NCBI RefSeq assembly: GCF_017114985.1
Contig: NZ_JABXKP010000008.1
Coordinates: 1-64,000 of the forward strand
Length of the DNA stretch: 64,000 nt
Direction: 5' to 3'
Origin: Nostoc sp. JL33
GTDB taxonomy: Bacteria > Cyanobacteriota > Cyanobacteriia > Cyanobacteriales > Nostocaceae
Part shown: positions 36,694 to 48,865 of the stretch, piece by piece
Layout of the letters: each line of letters begins with the position of its first letter
Numbering within the stretch: position 1 is the stretch's first letter
Notes under the pieces: model-generated
What the model saw: only the letters and a program-made list of their open reading frames with translations
The model's database searches: none
Told to the model about the DNA's origin: nothing
Made by a program: the position numbers and the translations under genes

Positions 36694-37935
36694 ATGTACC
36701 TGACTCAAAAGAACCAAATTCGTGATCTGAATAAGACTGAGTTTCTGGCTCTGCGAGAACTGTGCCGGCTGAGTAAAAATCTCTACAACGTAGGGCTTTA
36801 CACAGTTCGGCAATACTATTTTCAGGAACGCAAGCACTTACGCTATGAGTCTGTTTACCACTTGTGCAAAGGAAATGAGAACTATCAATTTCTCAACACC
36901 GATATTGCCCAGCAAACGCTGAAAGTGGTAGACAGGACGTTTCACAGTTTCTTTGGGTTGATTAAAGCCGTCAAGTCTGGGAGTTATCAGCAGCAGGTGA
37001 AACTTCCTCAGTACTTGCCTAAAGACAGCTATTTTGTTCTCATAATTCCTCGGTTGAAAGTAAAAGATAGGAAGTTTAAGATTCCAATGTCTGCTGCTTT
37101 CAAAAAGCAGTTTGGCGAGGTTTCCATTGCATTCCCTGACAGGCTTGACAGCAAAGCAGTCAAAGAGGTTAGGATTCACCCAAGATATGATGCTCGATTC
37201 TTTGAAGTTGAGTTCGTCTCTAAAGTTGAAGTCGAACGTGTAGAAACTGTTCCAGATAGTGCCATTGCCATTGATTTTGGACTGGACAATCTGGCAACTT
37301 GTATTGATACCAATGGGGCATCCTTCATTGTGGATGGTCGCAAACTCAAATCTATTAACCAATGGTTCAACAAGGAAAATGCCAGATTGCAATCTATTAA
37401 AGATAAACAGAAGATTGAATGTCTTACTGAGCGTCAATGCAGACTTTTTATCAATCGTGGGAATCAAGTTAGGGATTATCTCAACAAGTCGGCACGGCTG
37501 ATTATTGCCCACTGCATTGAGAACAAGATTGAGCGAGTTATCGTCGGATTCAATCTTGGCATGAAACAGCAAATCAATATCGGCAGTCGCAACAACCAGA
37601 ACTTTGTTCAAATTCCTTTTTACAGTTTGAGAGGCAAGCTTAAAGCTCAATGCGTGCGATACGGTTTGATTTATCAAGAGCAAGAGGAATCTTACACCAG
37701 CAAGGCTAGTGCTTTGGATAGTGACGAGTTGCCCGTTTACAACGCTGATAAACCTGCTACATACGAGTTTTCTGGTAGGCGAGTAAAAAGGGGGTTGTAT
37801 CGGACTGCATATGGACATCTGGTTAATGCGGATTCAAATGGGGCTGCGAATATCGGAAGAAAAAGTAAGCAGAATGGTTTTACCGGACTGTCTAGAGGCT
37901 GTTTGGCACAGCCGTTACGAATCAAGATCCACTAG
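36694..37935 (+). CDS. tnpB: TnpB-type RNA-guided endonuclease of an IS200/IS605-like element
   Basis: A TnpB protein of about 413 residues, an RNA-guided nuclease ancestral to Cas12, with no tnpA beside it. The start at 36694 (MYLTQKNQ) has AAAAGG five bases upstream; an ATG at 36673 is in the same frame. The RuvC-like core has Asp194 (AIDFGLDN) and Asp380 (NADSNGAANI). The position of the second acidic residue is non-canonical: RVIVGFNLG has Gly285 where IED-type motifs carry Glu, while the EESYTSK motif downstream offers Glu331/332. The zinc-finger cysteines of standard TnpB are absent (SKASALDSDELP instead of the CxxC type). The 3' end should encode the guide (omega) RNA. The element probably inserted between hpsK and the DUF502 gene. 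Confidence 0.9.
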   Translation: MYLTQKNQIRDLNKTEFLALRELCRLSKNLYNVGLYTVRQYYFQERKHLRYESVYHLCKGNENYQFLNTDIAQQTLKVVDRTFHSFFGLIKAVKSGSYQQQVKLPQYLPKDSYFVLIIPRLKVKDRKFKIPMSAAFKKQFGEVSIAFPDRLDSKAVKEVRIHPRYDARFFEVEFVSKVEVERVETVPDSAIAIDFGLDNLATCIDTNGASFIVDGRKLKSINQWFNKENARLQSIKDKQKIECLTERQCRLFINRGNQVRDYLNKSARLIIAHCIENKIERVIVGFNLGMKQQINIGSRNNQNFVQIPFYSLRGKLKAQCVRYGLIYQEQEESYTSKASALDSDELPVYNADKPATYEFSGRRVKRGLYRTAYGHLVNADSNGAANIGRKSKQNGFTGLSRGCLAQPLRIKIH

Positions 37936-37953
37936 GGTTTTATCTCTTAAGAA

Positions 37954-37977
37954 TCTCAGTTACCAAGCGTGCTGAGA
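37954..37977 (+). repeat. Hairpin downstream of tnpB, candidate right end/omega-RNA 3' stem
   Basis: TCTCAG (37954-37959) and CTGAGA (37972-37977) form a 6 bp stem with a 12-base loop, 18 bp after the tnpB stop. A second stem, GGCTGT/ACAGCC (37897-37913), is inside the coding end. Both lie where TnpB guide-RNA scaffolds usually reside. The element boundary itself is not defined. Confidence 0.4.
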
Positions 37978-38179
37978 GTGTCAATTACAAGTCTTACAAA
38001 AAAAGTAATATGCTCTGAGAAAAACCAGTCGCCATCGGATTAGTTGATGTCTATGTGTATGCTGTAAGAAAATAGCTGATTTCCAGCAACAAGTACGTGT
38101 TTTTGTGGCAGCAGCCAACTTGCTAGCCTTTTAGACAGTTACTTACAGCAGAAGCTGCCAAAGTTAAAGTCTTCGGAAT

Positions 38180-38962
38180 TTGACGAATCTGCTGGTATAC
38201 ATAACCAATAACAAAAGTTCCTCTAGCTTAAAACAGGAGAATCGAGGCTTGGTAATCGATCGCCTAAAACAGGACTTAAAAAACGACCTGATTGCTGGTT
38301 TGTTGGTAGTAATTCCCCTAGCAACCACTATCTGGCTGACAATTACCATTGCTACTTGGGTAATCAACTTCCTTACCCAAATTCCCAAACAACTAAATCC
38401 CTTTGATGGGTTAAACCCAATTTTAGTAAATATACTGAATTTATTAGTAGGATTAGCTGTACCACTACTAAGTATACTATTAATGGGATTGATGGCTCGG
38501 AATATCGCAGGGCGGTGGTTGTTAGATTTTGGTGAGCGATTATTACAGGCAATTCCCTTAGCGGGACAAGTATACAAAACTCTCAAACAGCTTTTAGAAA
38601 CAATCCTAAAAGATTCTAATGGGAAGTTTCGCCGTGTAATTTTGGTAGAGTATCCCCGCCGAGGAATTTGGGCGATCGCCTTTGTCACTGGTGCAATCAG
38701 CAGTGATATCCAAGCCCAGATGTCTCGCCCCGTGCTAAGTGTTTTTATCCCCACCACCCCGAATCCGACTACTGGATGGTACGCAGTCGTTCCTGAAGAC
38801 GAGGTGGTAAATCTCTCCATGTCCATTGAAGACGCTTTTAAAATAGTTGTATCAGGTGGCATTGTTGCCCCCAATACGTCCTTGGTTTTCGCCAAAGAGT
38901 CCACACGGGAAGTGAAATACGACGAAATCAAGCAGGAGGTTATTCCCGTTGAAGAAACGTGA
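38180..38962 (+). CDS. DUF502 family membrane protein
   Basis: A 260-residue protein of the DUF502 family, widespread membrane proteins of unknown function. After about 35 polar residues comes the conserved RLKQDLKNDLIAGLLVVIPL, the first helix, a second helix around NILNLLVGLAVPLLSILLMG, and a soluble C-terminal domain with IPLAGQVYKTLKQLLETIL, RRVILVEYPRRGIWAIAFVTG and PTTPNPTTGWYAVVPEDEV. The start is uncertain: TTG at 38180 is the first in-frame start codon and gives a plausible length. The gene lies about 300 bp upstream of nusB on the same strand. Confidence 0.85.
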   Translation: MTNLLVYITNNKSSSSLKQENRGLVIDRLKQDLKNDLIAGLLVVIPLATTIWLTITIATWVINFLTQIPKQLNPFDGLNPILVNILNLLVGLAVPLLSILLMGLMARNIAGRWLLDFGERLLQAIPLAGQVYKTLKQLLETILKDSNGKFRRVILVEYPRRGIWAIAFVTGAISSDIQAQMSRPVLSVFIPTTPNPTTGWYAVVPEDEVVNLSMSIEDAFKIVVSGGIVAPNTSLVFAKESTREVKYDEIKQEVIPVEET

Positions 38963-39259
38963 AGAAGGCAGCTATGCTGGAGTTTGGAATAAAGATAGCG
39001 GCTTCACACCCCATCTAATTCCAAGCCATCAACTCGGAGATTTTAACGCTCTTGACTTAAACTCCAAGAAAAGCTCTGGTTGCGACAAGACATACAAGAC
39101 ATATATATAGGATTCCTTCTGCCTCCTGCCTCCCCCGAATCAATCTGGCAAAGTCATAAGCAAATGCGTAATGTTGTTGTTTGACTGTGCAAAAATTGAT
39201 ATAATTGTAAGTTTGGCCCGCCTAGTTAATCAGTTCTCGCACAATCACCCCTCAGTTTT

Positions 39260-39901
39260 ATGCAACCTCGTAAACCCCAGCAAATTGCTCGTGAATTGGC
39301 GCTTTTAAGCCTTAGCCAATTACCAGTCAACCCAAAAAAATTAGATAAATTGGAAGACGATCAATTAGTATCCAAGTTGGTGCTAGGAGCAGTACGCACT
39401 CTAACCTCAGAAGTGCAAGATACCCTTGATAATGCCGCAGGTGAACTGCAACGCAGTAACGATCGCCTCTTAAGTAGCCAAACTCGGGCTTCCGACATCA
39501 ATACTGCCAGAACAATGCTGCAAGAAGCGATCACCTGCACCCAGACAGCAATCAATCAGTTGGGTACGGCAGTTGATTTCCCAGTATTGATTCAGTTAGC
39601 TAATCAGGATAAGGGAGTCCGTAATTACGCTAAAGAGCTTGTGATTACCGTCAACGAAAATCGACACATTATAGATGAACTCATTTCTAGTGCCTTAGTA
39701 GATTGGCAAGTAACTCGCCTGGCTCAAATTGACCGCGATATCCTCCAAATCGCTGTGGCAGAAATGAAGTTCTTAGGAGTTCCAGACAGTATCGCCATCA
39801 ACGAAGCTGTGGAGCTAGCCAAACGCTACAGTGGAGACGATGGTCATCGGTTTATTAACGGTGTTTTGCGCCGAGTCAGTGACCAGAAGAAAAGTGCATA
39901 G
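39260..39901 (+). CDS. nusB: Transcription antitermination factor NusB
   Basis: NusB binds boxA RNA with NusE (ribosomal protein S10) and supports antitermination of rRNA transcription. The 213 residues begin with [20 protein letters not shown], the helical RNA-binding start of the family. They end with [28 protein letters not shown] and [27 protein letters not shown], which are strongly diagnostic. A central insert of about 70 residues makes it longer than the enterobacterial protein, which is normal for cyanobacteria. It is followed after 170 bp by ftsY on the same strand. Confidence 0.95.
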   Translation: MQPRKPQQIARELALLSLSQLPVNPKKLDKLEDDQLVSKLVLGAVRTLTSEVQDTLDNAAGELQRSNDRLLSSQTRASDINTARTMLQEAITCTQTAINQLGTAVDFPVLIQLANQDKGVRNYAKELVITVNENRHIIDELISSALVDWQVTRLAQIDRDILQIAVAEMKFLGVPDSIAINEAVELAKRYSGDDGHRFINGVLRRVSDQKKSA

Positions 39902-40071
39902 TATTTTATACTTATCTCCCTAGTGAGGAGGATGAGGGAGATGAGGGGGATGTAGCTTTAGCTGACCGCAGGATGGGAGACAAGGAGAATAACCCCCTGT
40001 TTGGCCAATACCCCAAGTTAAATTAAACTCATAGCTTATAACTTATAACTCATATAACCAATATTGCTGCA

Positions 40072-41727
40072 ATGGTTTTTAATTGGTTCCGTCGTCAATA
40101 TAACGATTCCTCTAGCACTCCCTCTGATCAGAAACAGGAAGAAACTTCTCCTGCACCAGAACCCCAACCAGAGCCAGCCGAAACGTCAACACCAACTGCT
40201 GAAAGTGCGCCAGAAACAACGGCAGACTTGTTGGCGTTTGCTAAAGCTGCCTACAAAAACATTCAGCAAAAACAACAAGCTGAGGTAGTAGAAACCCCGC
40301 CTGATTCAGCAGATACCCCAGCACCATCAGCACAACCTGAAACCGCAATTGCCCAAATCACTGAACCAGAAACAATTGAGGAACCTGTTAGTACAACCTT
40401 AGAAACAGCACAGCCAGAAGTTATCCAAGCTGCTACTGAGTCAGAAATTACAGAAGATTCCTCAGTGGCAGCAATTGCTAAACAGCCAGATGTTAAAAGC
40501 CCAGAAGTAACCGCAAATGAAGTTGAACCAACACCCACCGAACCACTAGCTACGCCAGAGGCAACAGCACCAGTCACATTATCCTTCTTAGAACGGGCAA
40601 AGGCAGAACGGCAAGCCAAGCTGGAACAACTAGTAGCCACCGCCATTGAAGTCCCAGAACCGGAGGCAGCACAGCCCATAGCTGCAACCTCAGAGACAGG
40701 AGAGGAAATTCCCGAACTGATATTTGATGATGGATTTGTCTGGTCGGTGAAAGTCCTAGCAGCTCAAGGTAGAAGTCCAGAAGACGTTTCTATGGAAGAA
40801 ATTACCTGGCTGAAAAAGCTCCGACAAGGGTTAGACAAAACTCGCCGTAGTATTCTCAACCAACTCAAAGCGATCGTTGGTCAAGGGCCGCTAAACCTTG
40901 CTGCTGTTACCGAAATTGAGGCATTGCTGCTGCAAGCTGATGTGGGTGTAGAGGCGACAGACTTTATTATCAATGCTCTACAGAAAAAACTTCGAGAAGA
41001 AGTTACCGCACCAGAAGAAGCGATCGCTTACCTGAAAAAAATCCTCCGGGATATGCTGGATGCCCCAAGCAAAACATCCCACAAAACTAACTTTACTCCA
41101 GAAAAAGAAACCTTAAACATTTGGTTAATCACTGGGGTGAATGGTGCCGGTAAAACCACCACCATCGGCAAAATTGCCCACTTGGGACAAAAATCTGGCT
41201 ATAAATGCTTGATTGGGGCAGCAGATACCTTCCGCGCCGCCGCCGTGGAACAGGTAAAGGTTTGGGGTAGTAGAAGTGGTGTGGAAGTAATTGCCAATCC
41301 TGGAAAGAATACAGATCCGGCAGCAGTTGTATTTGATGCGATCGCTGCCGCCCAAGCACGTCAAACAGAATTACTTCTGGTAGATACAGCTGGGCGACTG
41401 CAAAACAAGAAAAATTTAATGGACGAACTCAGCAAAATCCGGCGAATTATTGACAAAAAAGCCCCAAATGCCAAAGTAGAATCACTCTTAGTTCTAGATG
41501 CCACTTTAGGTCAAAATGGACTGCGACAAGCCGAAGTTTTCTCCCAAGCTGCCCAACTAAGTGGCGTTGTCTTAACCAAGCTAGATGGCACCGCTAAAGG
41601 CGGCGTTGCCCTTGCCGTTGTGCAACAGCTAGGTTTACCCATTCGCTTTATTGGTGCTGGCGAAGGAATTGAAGACCTGCGCCCCTTTTCTAGCTATGAG
41701 TTTGTCGAAGCTCTCTTGAGTGGCTAG
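40072..41727 (+). CDS. ftsY: Signal recognition particle receptor FtsY
   Basis: FtsY is the SRP receptor GTPase that docks ribosome-nascent-chain complexes at the membrane. Residues 1-230 are an acidic region rich in Pro, Glu, Thr and Ala, variable in the family and involved in membrane interaction. The NG domain follows: a helical N part (TRRSILNQLKAIVG, EALLLQADVGVEAT), the P-loop GVNGAGKTTTIGKIA near residue 355, DTFRAAAVEQ, the G3 motif DTAGRLQNKKNLM, TKLDGTAKGG and the closing GAGEGIEDLRPF. At 551 residues it is typical of cyanobacteria. It lies downstream of nusB; a large gene-free region follows. Confidence 0.95.
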   Translation: MVFNWFRRQYNDSSSTPSDQKQEETSPAPEPQPEPAETSTPTAESAPETTADLLAFAKAAYKNIQQKQQAEVVETPPDSADTPAPSAQPETAIAQITEPETIEEPVSTTLETAQPEVIQAATESEITEDSSVAAIAKQPDVKSPEVTANEVEPTPTEPLATPEATAPVTLSFLERAKAERQAKLEQLVATAIEVPEPEAAQPIAATSETGEEIPELIFDDGFVWSVKVLAAQGRSPEDVSMEEITWLKKLRQGLDKTRRSILNQLKAIVGQGPLNLAAVTEIEALLLQADVGVEATDFIINALQKKLREEVTAPEEAIAYLKKILRDMLDAPSKTSHKTNFTPEKETLNIWLITGVNGAGKTTTIGKIAHLGQKSGYKCLIGAADTFRAAAVEQVKVWGSRSGVEVIANPGKNTDPAAVVFDAIAAAQARQTELLLVDTAGRLQNKKNLMDELSKIRRIIDKKAPNAKVESLLVLDATLGQNGLRQAEVFSQAAQLSGVVLTKLDGTAKGGVALAVVQQLGLPIRFIGAGEGIEDLRPFSSYEFVEALLSG

Positions 41728-43150
41728 TTGAAAAATTTGGGGTTAAAAATTTTTCTTGACAAACTGATGAATTTAGTGCTGACTGATCTGCTATCATCAC
41801 TTGAACTAATTACAAACAAAATACTGCAAACAAATCAACTCCTAAAATCATGAATTTGTCATAATCAATGCGTGGCTTTTGCTAAAATTTCAAGCTAATG
41901 CCCTTTTTCATACCCGGAATAGGCTTTTTAAATGTAGCAGCACGGGCATTTAGTTGCGACATCCAAAAGGCCGTCAACTCGCATCTTGCAGCAATTTAAA
42001 GGGCAGGTGAGATGCTCACCCCCACAAATACAACTATTGTGGGATGGAGAGCAGTCTAAGCAGTCAGCAGTGCATTGGCGAACCAGCGCGAAGTTCGTAG
42101 TAAGGACTTTAGTGCTTATTTTATAAGCCCTTTATTAGTAGCTTGACAAAGTAGTAGGGGTATGAACCTCAGCTGTTTGCCCAGCGCCTACCTCAAGAGA
42201 AGGAGGGATTGGAACCATCAGGACTTCGGAGAATCGTCCACAGTGGACTCAAAAAATGAATTGGTGTAAGTAAGCTGGTTCAACACTCGCAGGTGTATTC
42301 TCAACTCCTATTTGCGAAAGTATCTAGAAATATTTTATCTAGGAAATCGAGAGGTTTGAACTTTGATGGTTAAACGACAAGACTCTTTCTAGCTTTTGAC
42401 TTAAAGTTCTTGGAGGATATTTTTTCTAGATTTAGTGTCATCTTTTCTATTCATATCTTACACTTACCAAATGACTCCCACCTAAAATCAATTACAGGCT
42501 AATGGTTTAAGTCTGTTATCTCTGACTCAAAAGATAGGGTTATCTCATTTTTATGCCCTTTCAATGGGTTTAAGTTTTGCATCTTCAGCAACTCAAAATT
42601 CGCAAAATGAGAAATTCAAAATCGAAAAGCTCAATCTTGGCGATTATCCCGGCAATTATGGTATACAAATTAAGTATTTGAAGACTTATTTACATATTCT
42701 CAGGTTTGGGAATGAGTTTAAGTCTGGTTTTTACCAAACCAAGCTCGATTTGAGTGCTTCTAGAGGTTTTCACTCAAAAAACTTCTAGTCTCCTACTTGC
42801 CTCTGCCTAAACAGGCACTCTGAAAGCGTGATGAATTATTCTTTGAGTAGAGTATTTTTATGACTTTAGAGATATGCTTTGGGAATTAAGTTATGAAAAA
42901 ATGAAAAGCTTTCTTAACTATCACCAAAACTAGTAATTTTTACGGGTTGGGTTTGGAGTAAAAATAGATGATTTGAAATTACTAATATTCCATTAGAAAT
43001 AGAATAAGCAAATAAAATACTTATAAAATTTGCCTGTTACGTCTTTATACTCTTGCTAAAATGACAAGTCTTGTCTAAATATGGTTTAGCAATGCCAAAG
43101 CAAAAAGATTTATAAGTAATCTAAAATCTGCCAATATAAAGTGCAATACT
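41728..43150. other. 1.4 kb gene-poor, repeat-containing region
   Basis: No convincing gene is seen; a 74-codon ORF near 42564 lacks any family features. Two back-to-back hairpins occur at 42006-42043 (GGTGAG-ATG-CTCACC, then CCCACAA ... TTGTGGG). Other repeat-like modules include AAGGACTTTAGTGCTT around 42100 and GTCCAC-A-GTGGAC around 42237. I looked for tRNA, SRP RNA, 6S RNA and RNase P RNA signatures and saw none. A non-coding RNA remains possible. Confidence 0.45.
42006..42043. repeat. Tandem hairpin repeat element
   Basis: Two adjacent perfect stems: GGTGAG/CTCACC with loop ATG, then CCCACAA/TTGTGGG with a nine-base loop. Similar double-hairpin units are, to my recollection, frequent between genes in Nostoc genomes. 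Confidence 0.5.
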
Positions 43151-44539
43151 GTGCCTGTGTCTCAACTGCCCTCTCAACCCACTGAAAACAATAGTAGTGC
43201 CGCGACGGATGTCACACCAGTCGTGGCACTCAAAGAACTTGTAGCAAGGTTGCACCGGGAACAGAACAAAATTCAAGATTTGCTAAGTTCTTTAGGATTT
43301 GCCCTGAGAAGTTTCAATAATTTGAATCAGTTTTTGGAACTAATCCCCTTGATGGCAACAAGAGTGACAGATGCAGACGGCAGCGCCCTGTTTCTCTACA
43401 AACATGGTCAAGTCAGGTTAGAGCAGTTACATTGGCAAGATAGTCGCCAGCGAAAAAATATCCGCAAAGCGCTAGAAATAGCCAGCAGTCAAATCACGCT
43501 TATACCCAATAGTGCCCCTCTAGCGAATGCTACGGGGATTTTGGATGACCAGATGCATCGCTATTTAGGGCCAGATGTGCAAATCTTTGGTACGGCGATT
43601 CTGGTGAAGCATACAGAACGGGGATGGCTTTACGTCTTGAGTCGCGATCCAGAATATAGTTGGACAGAAACTAGGCAAAAGTTAGTTAGGTTAGTAGCAG
43701 ACCAAACAGCAGTAGCGATCGAAAACGATGAACTAGCTGTAGAACTAAGAAAAAAAGAACGCCTAGACCAAGAACTAGAAATTGGCGCAGAAATTCAACG
43801 GCGACTTCTACCACGTCAATGCCCGATAATCCCTGGTGTAGTGTTGGCGGCACGCTGTAAACCTGCCAATCGCGTCGGCGGAGACTACTACGACTTTATT
43901 GCTACCAATCATAATAAGATTCAGCCCAAGACCAAAGGCGGCACGGAAACTAGTCGCTGGGGTTTGGTTATTGGAGACGTCATGGGCAAAGGTGTCCCGG
44001 CTGGGCTAATTATGACAATGATGCGGGGAATGCTACGGGGAGAAGTGCTACATGGTAATTCCCCAGCCGGAATTCTGCAAAACTTAAATAGAGTTATGTA
44101 TGCGGATTTGGAAAATTCCCACCGCTTTATAACGCTATTTTACTCAGAATATAATCCCCATAACCGAATTTTGTCTTATAGCAATGCGGCACACAATCCT
44201 CCTTTGTGGTGGCACGCAGCGACAAAAACTGTCAGCCGTTTAGATACTCTAGGAATGTTAATCGGTTTGGATGCTAACAGCCAATATGAAGATGCCCAGG
44301 TACAGTTAGAGCCTGGGGATACAATTATTTACTATACAGATGGCTTGACCGATGCTGCTGCTGCTGGTGGCGATCGCTTCGATGAAGATAATTTTGTCGC
44401 TGGCTTCAATACGGCTTGCAAGTACTGCAATGGGCCACAGGAGATTGTGGATTACCTATTTGACCAAGTTCAGCAATTCATCGGTGCTGATAAGCAAAAC
44501 ACTGATGATATGACACTAGTTGTTCTGCAAATTTTATAG
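43151..44539 (+). CDS. GAF-PP2C (SpoIIE/RsbU-type) serine phosphatase
   Basis: A 462-residue cytoplasmic regulator. Residues about 55-200 form a GAF-like sensor (MATRVTDADGSALFLY, LVRLVADQTAVAIENDELA). A short coiled linker ends in EIGAEIQRRLLP, and the C-terminal SpoIIE-type PP2C phosphatase has RVGGDYYDF, GDVMGKGVPAGLIM, YSNAAHNPPL and YTDGLTDAAA with the metal-binding Asp residues in place. Such proteins dephosphorylate anti-sigma-factor antagonists in partner-switching pathways. No antagonist or anti-sigma gene is adjacent. The start is GTG at 43151. Stress signalling is the default guess; a link to hormogonium control is conceivable but unsupported here. Confidence 0.87.
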   Translation: MPVSQLPSQPTENNSSAATDVTPVVALKELVARLHREQNKIQDLLSSLGFALRSFNNLNQFLELIPLMATRVTDADGSALFLYKHGQVRLEQLHWQDSRQRKNIRKALEIASSQITLIPNSAPLANATGILDDQMHRYLGPDVQIFGTAILVKHTERGWLYVLSRDPEYSWTETRQKLVRLVADQTAVAIENDELAVELRKKERLDQELEIGAEIQRRLLPRQCPIIPGVVLAARCKPANRVGGDYYDFIATNHNKIQPKTKGGTETSRWGLVIGDVMGKGVPAGLIMTMMRGMLRGEVLHGNSPAGILQNLNRVMYADLENSHRFITLFYSEYNPHNRILSYSNAAHNPPLWWHAATKTVSRLDTLGMLIGLDANSQYEDAQVQLEPGDTIIYYTDGLTDAAAAGGDRFDEDNFVAGFNTACKYCNGPQEIVDYLFDQVQQFIGADKQNTDDMTLVVLQIL

Positions 44540-44626
44540 TCATTAGCCAATTTTGCTTGGTCAAGTCATGAGTCAATGCTAACGCGAAACCTAACCCCCC
44601 AGTACCGCAAGGCGGAAGTCAAAAGT

Positions 44627-44646
44627 CAAAAGTCAAAAGTCAAAAG
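44627..44646. repeat. Heptamer tandem repeat (AAAAGTC)n
   Basis: The unit AAAAGTC (read as GTCAAAA in other phases) is repeated about three times between two convergent genes, consistent with the heptanucleotide STRR pattern seen elsewhere in the window. Confidence 0.55.
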
Positions 44647-44789
44647 TTTTGTATATCAAGGCTTTTGCAAGTTTTAAAATGGTAGCTTGATTTACGCCCT
44701 GCTGTACTAGGGTGTTGACTTTCAAAGGAAATCGTCCAAAAACATTAGGCTTCTGGTTCAACACCAAGCGATCGCACTTTGGAGTAATC

Positions 44790-46076
44790 TCAAAGTACAC
44801 GCAGTATGCTAGGAATGCTTTCGATCGCTGACAAATTCCGAATTTCTGCCAAAGCTTGCCGAAAATTACCTTCCCGCACATCATGGGTAACAACCACAAT
44901 CTCTGCCAGTTCCCCTTGAAAGCCAGTTTGGACAATTGACTCTAAGCTAACGCCATAGTTACCAAAGCAAGTACCCAATTTACCGATAACTCCCGGTTGG
45001 TCATTGGTGAGGAAACGGGCGTAAAACCGAGTTATCAATTCTGCCATCGGCGCAATTTCGCAGTATTGCTGATGTCCACAAGCTAATAATGGATTTGGTA
45101 CTGCTGTATTGGTTTTAAGGACAGCAACTAAATTCAAAATATCCGATGTCACAGCACTGGCGGTTGCACCAGCACCAGCACCGGGGCCAAAAAACATTAC
45201 CTGACCGATGGGTTCTCCTTCTACAAGAATGGCATTGTAAACGCCGTTGATGCTAGCCAAAGGGTGGGCTTGAGGCACTAAGGTAGGATGAACTCTGACG
45301 GAGAGGGGAGATGAGGGAGTATCACGTTTAGCGATCGCTAACAATTTAATCACAAATCCCAATTTTTCGGCGTAGGCAATATCTGTCTTGCTTACTTGCC
45401 GAATCCCCTCAGTATAAACATCTTGCAGGTTGATCCGTCCACCAAAGCTTAATGATGCGAGGATGGCAATTTTATCGGCTGCGTCTAAGCCTTCAACATC
45501 AGCTGTCGGGTCAGCCTCAGCATAACCCAGACGTTGGGCATCAGCTAAGACATCGCTGAAGTTGCTGCCTTCTGTTTGCATCCGCGTCAGAATGTAGTTA
45601 GTTGTACCGTTAACGATGCCCGTTACAGTGTGAATACGGTTAACACTTAAAGACTGCTTTAGGGGTTGAATCACCGGAATCCCACCACCCACAGAGGCTT
45701 CTAGCATGACGTATACGCCGGCTTGATTGGCAGTTGTGAAAATTTCCGCCCCAAAGCGGGCGATCGCTGCTTTATTGGCGGTAACTACGTGTTTACCATT
45801 ACTTAAAGCTTTGAGAATGAGCGATCGCGCCGGCTCCAGTCCACCCATCACCTCGACAATTATATCTACCGCCGGATCGTTGACAATAGCTTCTAAATCT
45901 GTAGTTAAGACTTCCGTAGACAATTCTACTGCACGGGGTTTATCTAGCGATCGCACTCCCACCCGATAGATTTCTATCTCTTGCAACAATGGGTGACGCC
46001 CAGCGCTATCTTGCAACAACTGCACTGTTCCCGTTCCCACGGTGCCTAATCCCAGTATTCCTAGTTTCACACCCAT
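44790..46076 (-). CDS. hom: Homoserine dehydrogenase
   Basis: Homoserine dehydrogenase reduces aspartate semialdehyde to homoserine, the branch point to threonine and methionine. The 428 residues start with the NAD(P)-binding GILGLGTVGTGTVQLL. They then show VDIIVEVMGGLEPA, HVVTANKAAIA, EASVGGGIPVIQPLKQSL and GIVNGTTNYILTRM, and the substrate motif RLGYAEADPTADVEGLDAADK. The C-terminal 80 residues form an ACT domain (DQPGVIGKLGTCFGNYGVSLESI), implying feedback control by threonine. It is a monofunctional enzyme, with no kinase fused. The upstream 288 bp to petH is filled with dispersed repeats. Confidence 0.96.
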   Translation of the reverse strand: MGVKLGILGLGTVGTGTVQLLQDSAGRHPLLQEIEIYRVGVRSLDKPRAVELSTEVLTTDLEAIVNDPAVDIIVEVMGGLEPARSLILKALSNGKHVVTANKAAIARFGAEIFTTANQAGVYVMLEASVGGGIPVIQPLKQSLSVNRIHTVTGIVNGTTNYILTRMQTEGSNFSDVLADAQRLGYAEADPTADVEGLDAADKIAILASLSFGGRINLQDVYTEGIRQVSKTDIAYAEKLGFVIKLLAIAKRDTPSSPLSVRVHPTLVPQAHPLASINGVYNAILVEGEPIGQVMFFGPGAGAGATASAVTSDILNLVAVLKTNTAVPNPLLACGHQQYCEIAPMAELITRFYARFLTNDQPGVIGKLGTCFGNYGVSLESIVQTGFQGELAEIVVVTHDVREGNFRQALAEIRNLSAIESIPSILRVL

Positions 46077-46181
46077 TTTGCACCCAATTTCACCAATAAC
46101 AATTGTAGGTAGAGCGTTTGCCCTACCTACTGATTATCCTGCTTCCTTTGTCATTTGTCCTTCGCCCTTCGTCCTTTGTCT

Positions 46182-46358
46182 AAAACTAATGACTAATCAC
46201 CCTTCGGGTGACGCTCCTGCCTCTCTACGAGACGCGCAAGGGACGCTAACGCCAGTTACTCATGGGGGGAAACCCCCAACTCTTGGAGACGCTCCTTCGC
46301 GTTGGCGCTAGCCTCTCCCTTTGGGAGAAGACCGCACCGGTGAACCAATGACTAATGA
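46182..46358. repeat. Dispersed repeat mosaic between hom and petH
   Basis: This contains ACTAATG-type tandem units at both edges (about 46184-46198 and 46344-46360) and palindromic modules between them. CATGGGGGGAAACCCCC (46261-46277) matches the cores at 33949-33964 and 59027-59042. No ORF is supported. Confidence 0.5.
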
Positions 46359-46364
46359 CTAATT

Positions 46365-48865
<2,501 letters not shown>

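Noticed and set aside
36838-37818. Long antisense ORF (326 codons) within tnpB
   Set aside because: It lies entirely opposite tnpB, has no family motifs, and the sense frame has clear TnpB motifs.
36518-37977. A full IS605 element with tnpA
   Set aside because: No Y1 transposase (tnpA) ORF is present in the window near tnpB; only tnpB and candidate end hairpins are seen.
38164-38931. Antisense ORF of 255 codons opposite the DUF502 gene
   Set aside because: It mirrors the DUF502 coding sequence and its composition (many Ser, Arg, Ile) is that of a shadow frame.
41900-42300. tRNA, SRP RNA, 6S RNA or RNase P RNA gene
   Set aside because: No T-loop consensus, SRP tetraloop motif or RNase P core sequence could be recognised; the stems fit dispersed repeats better.
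42564-42788. 74-codon ORF in the ftsY-phosphatase gap
   Set aside because: No ribosome-binding site, no recognised motif and an AT-rich random-looking composition.
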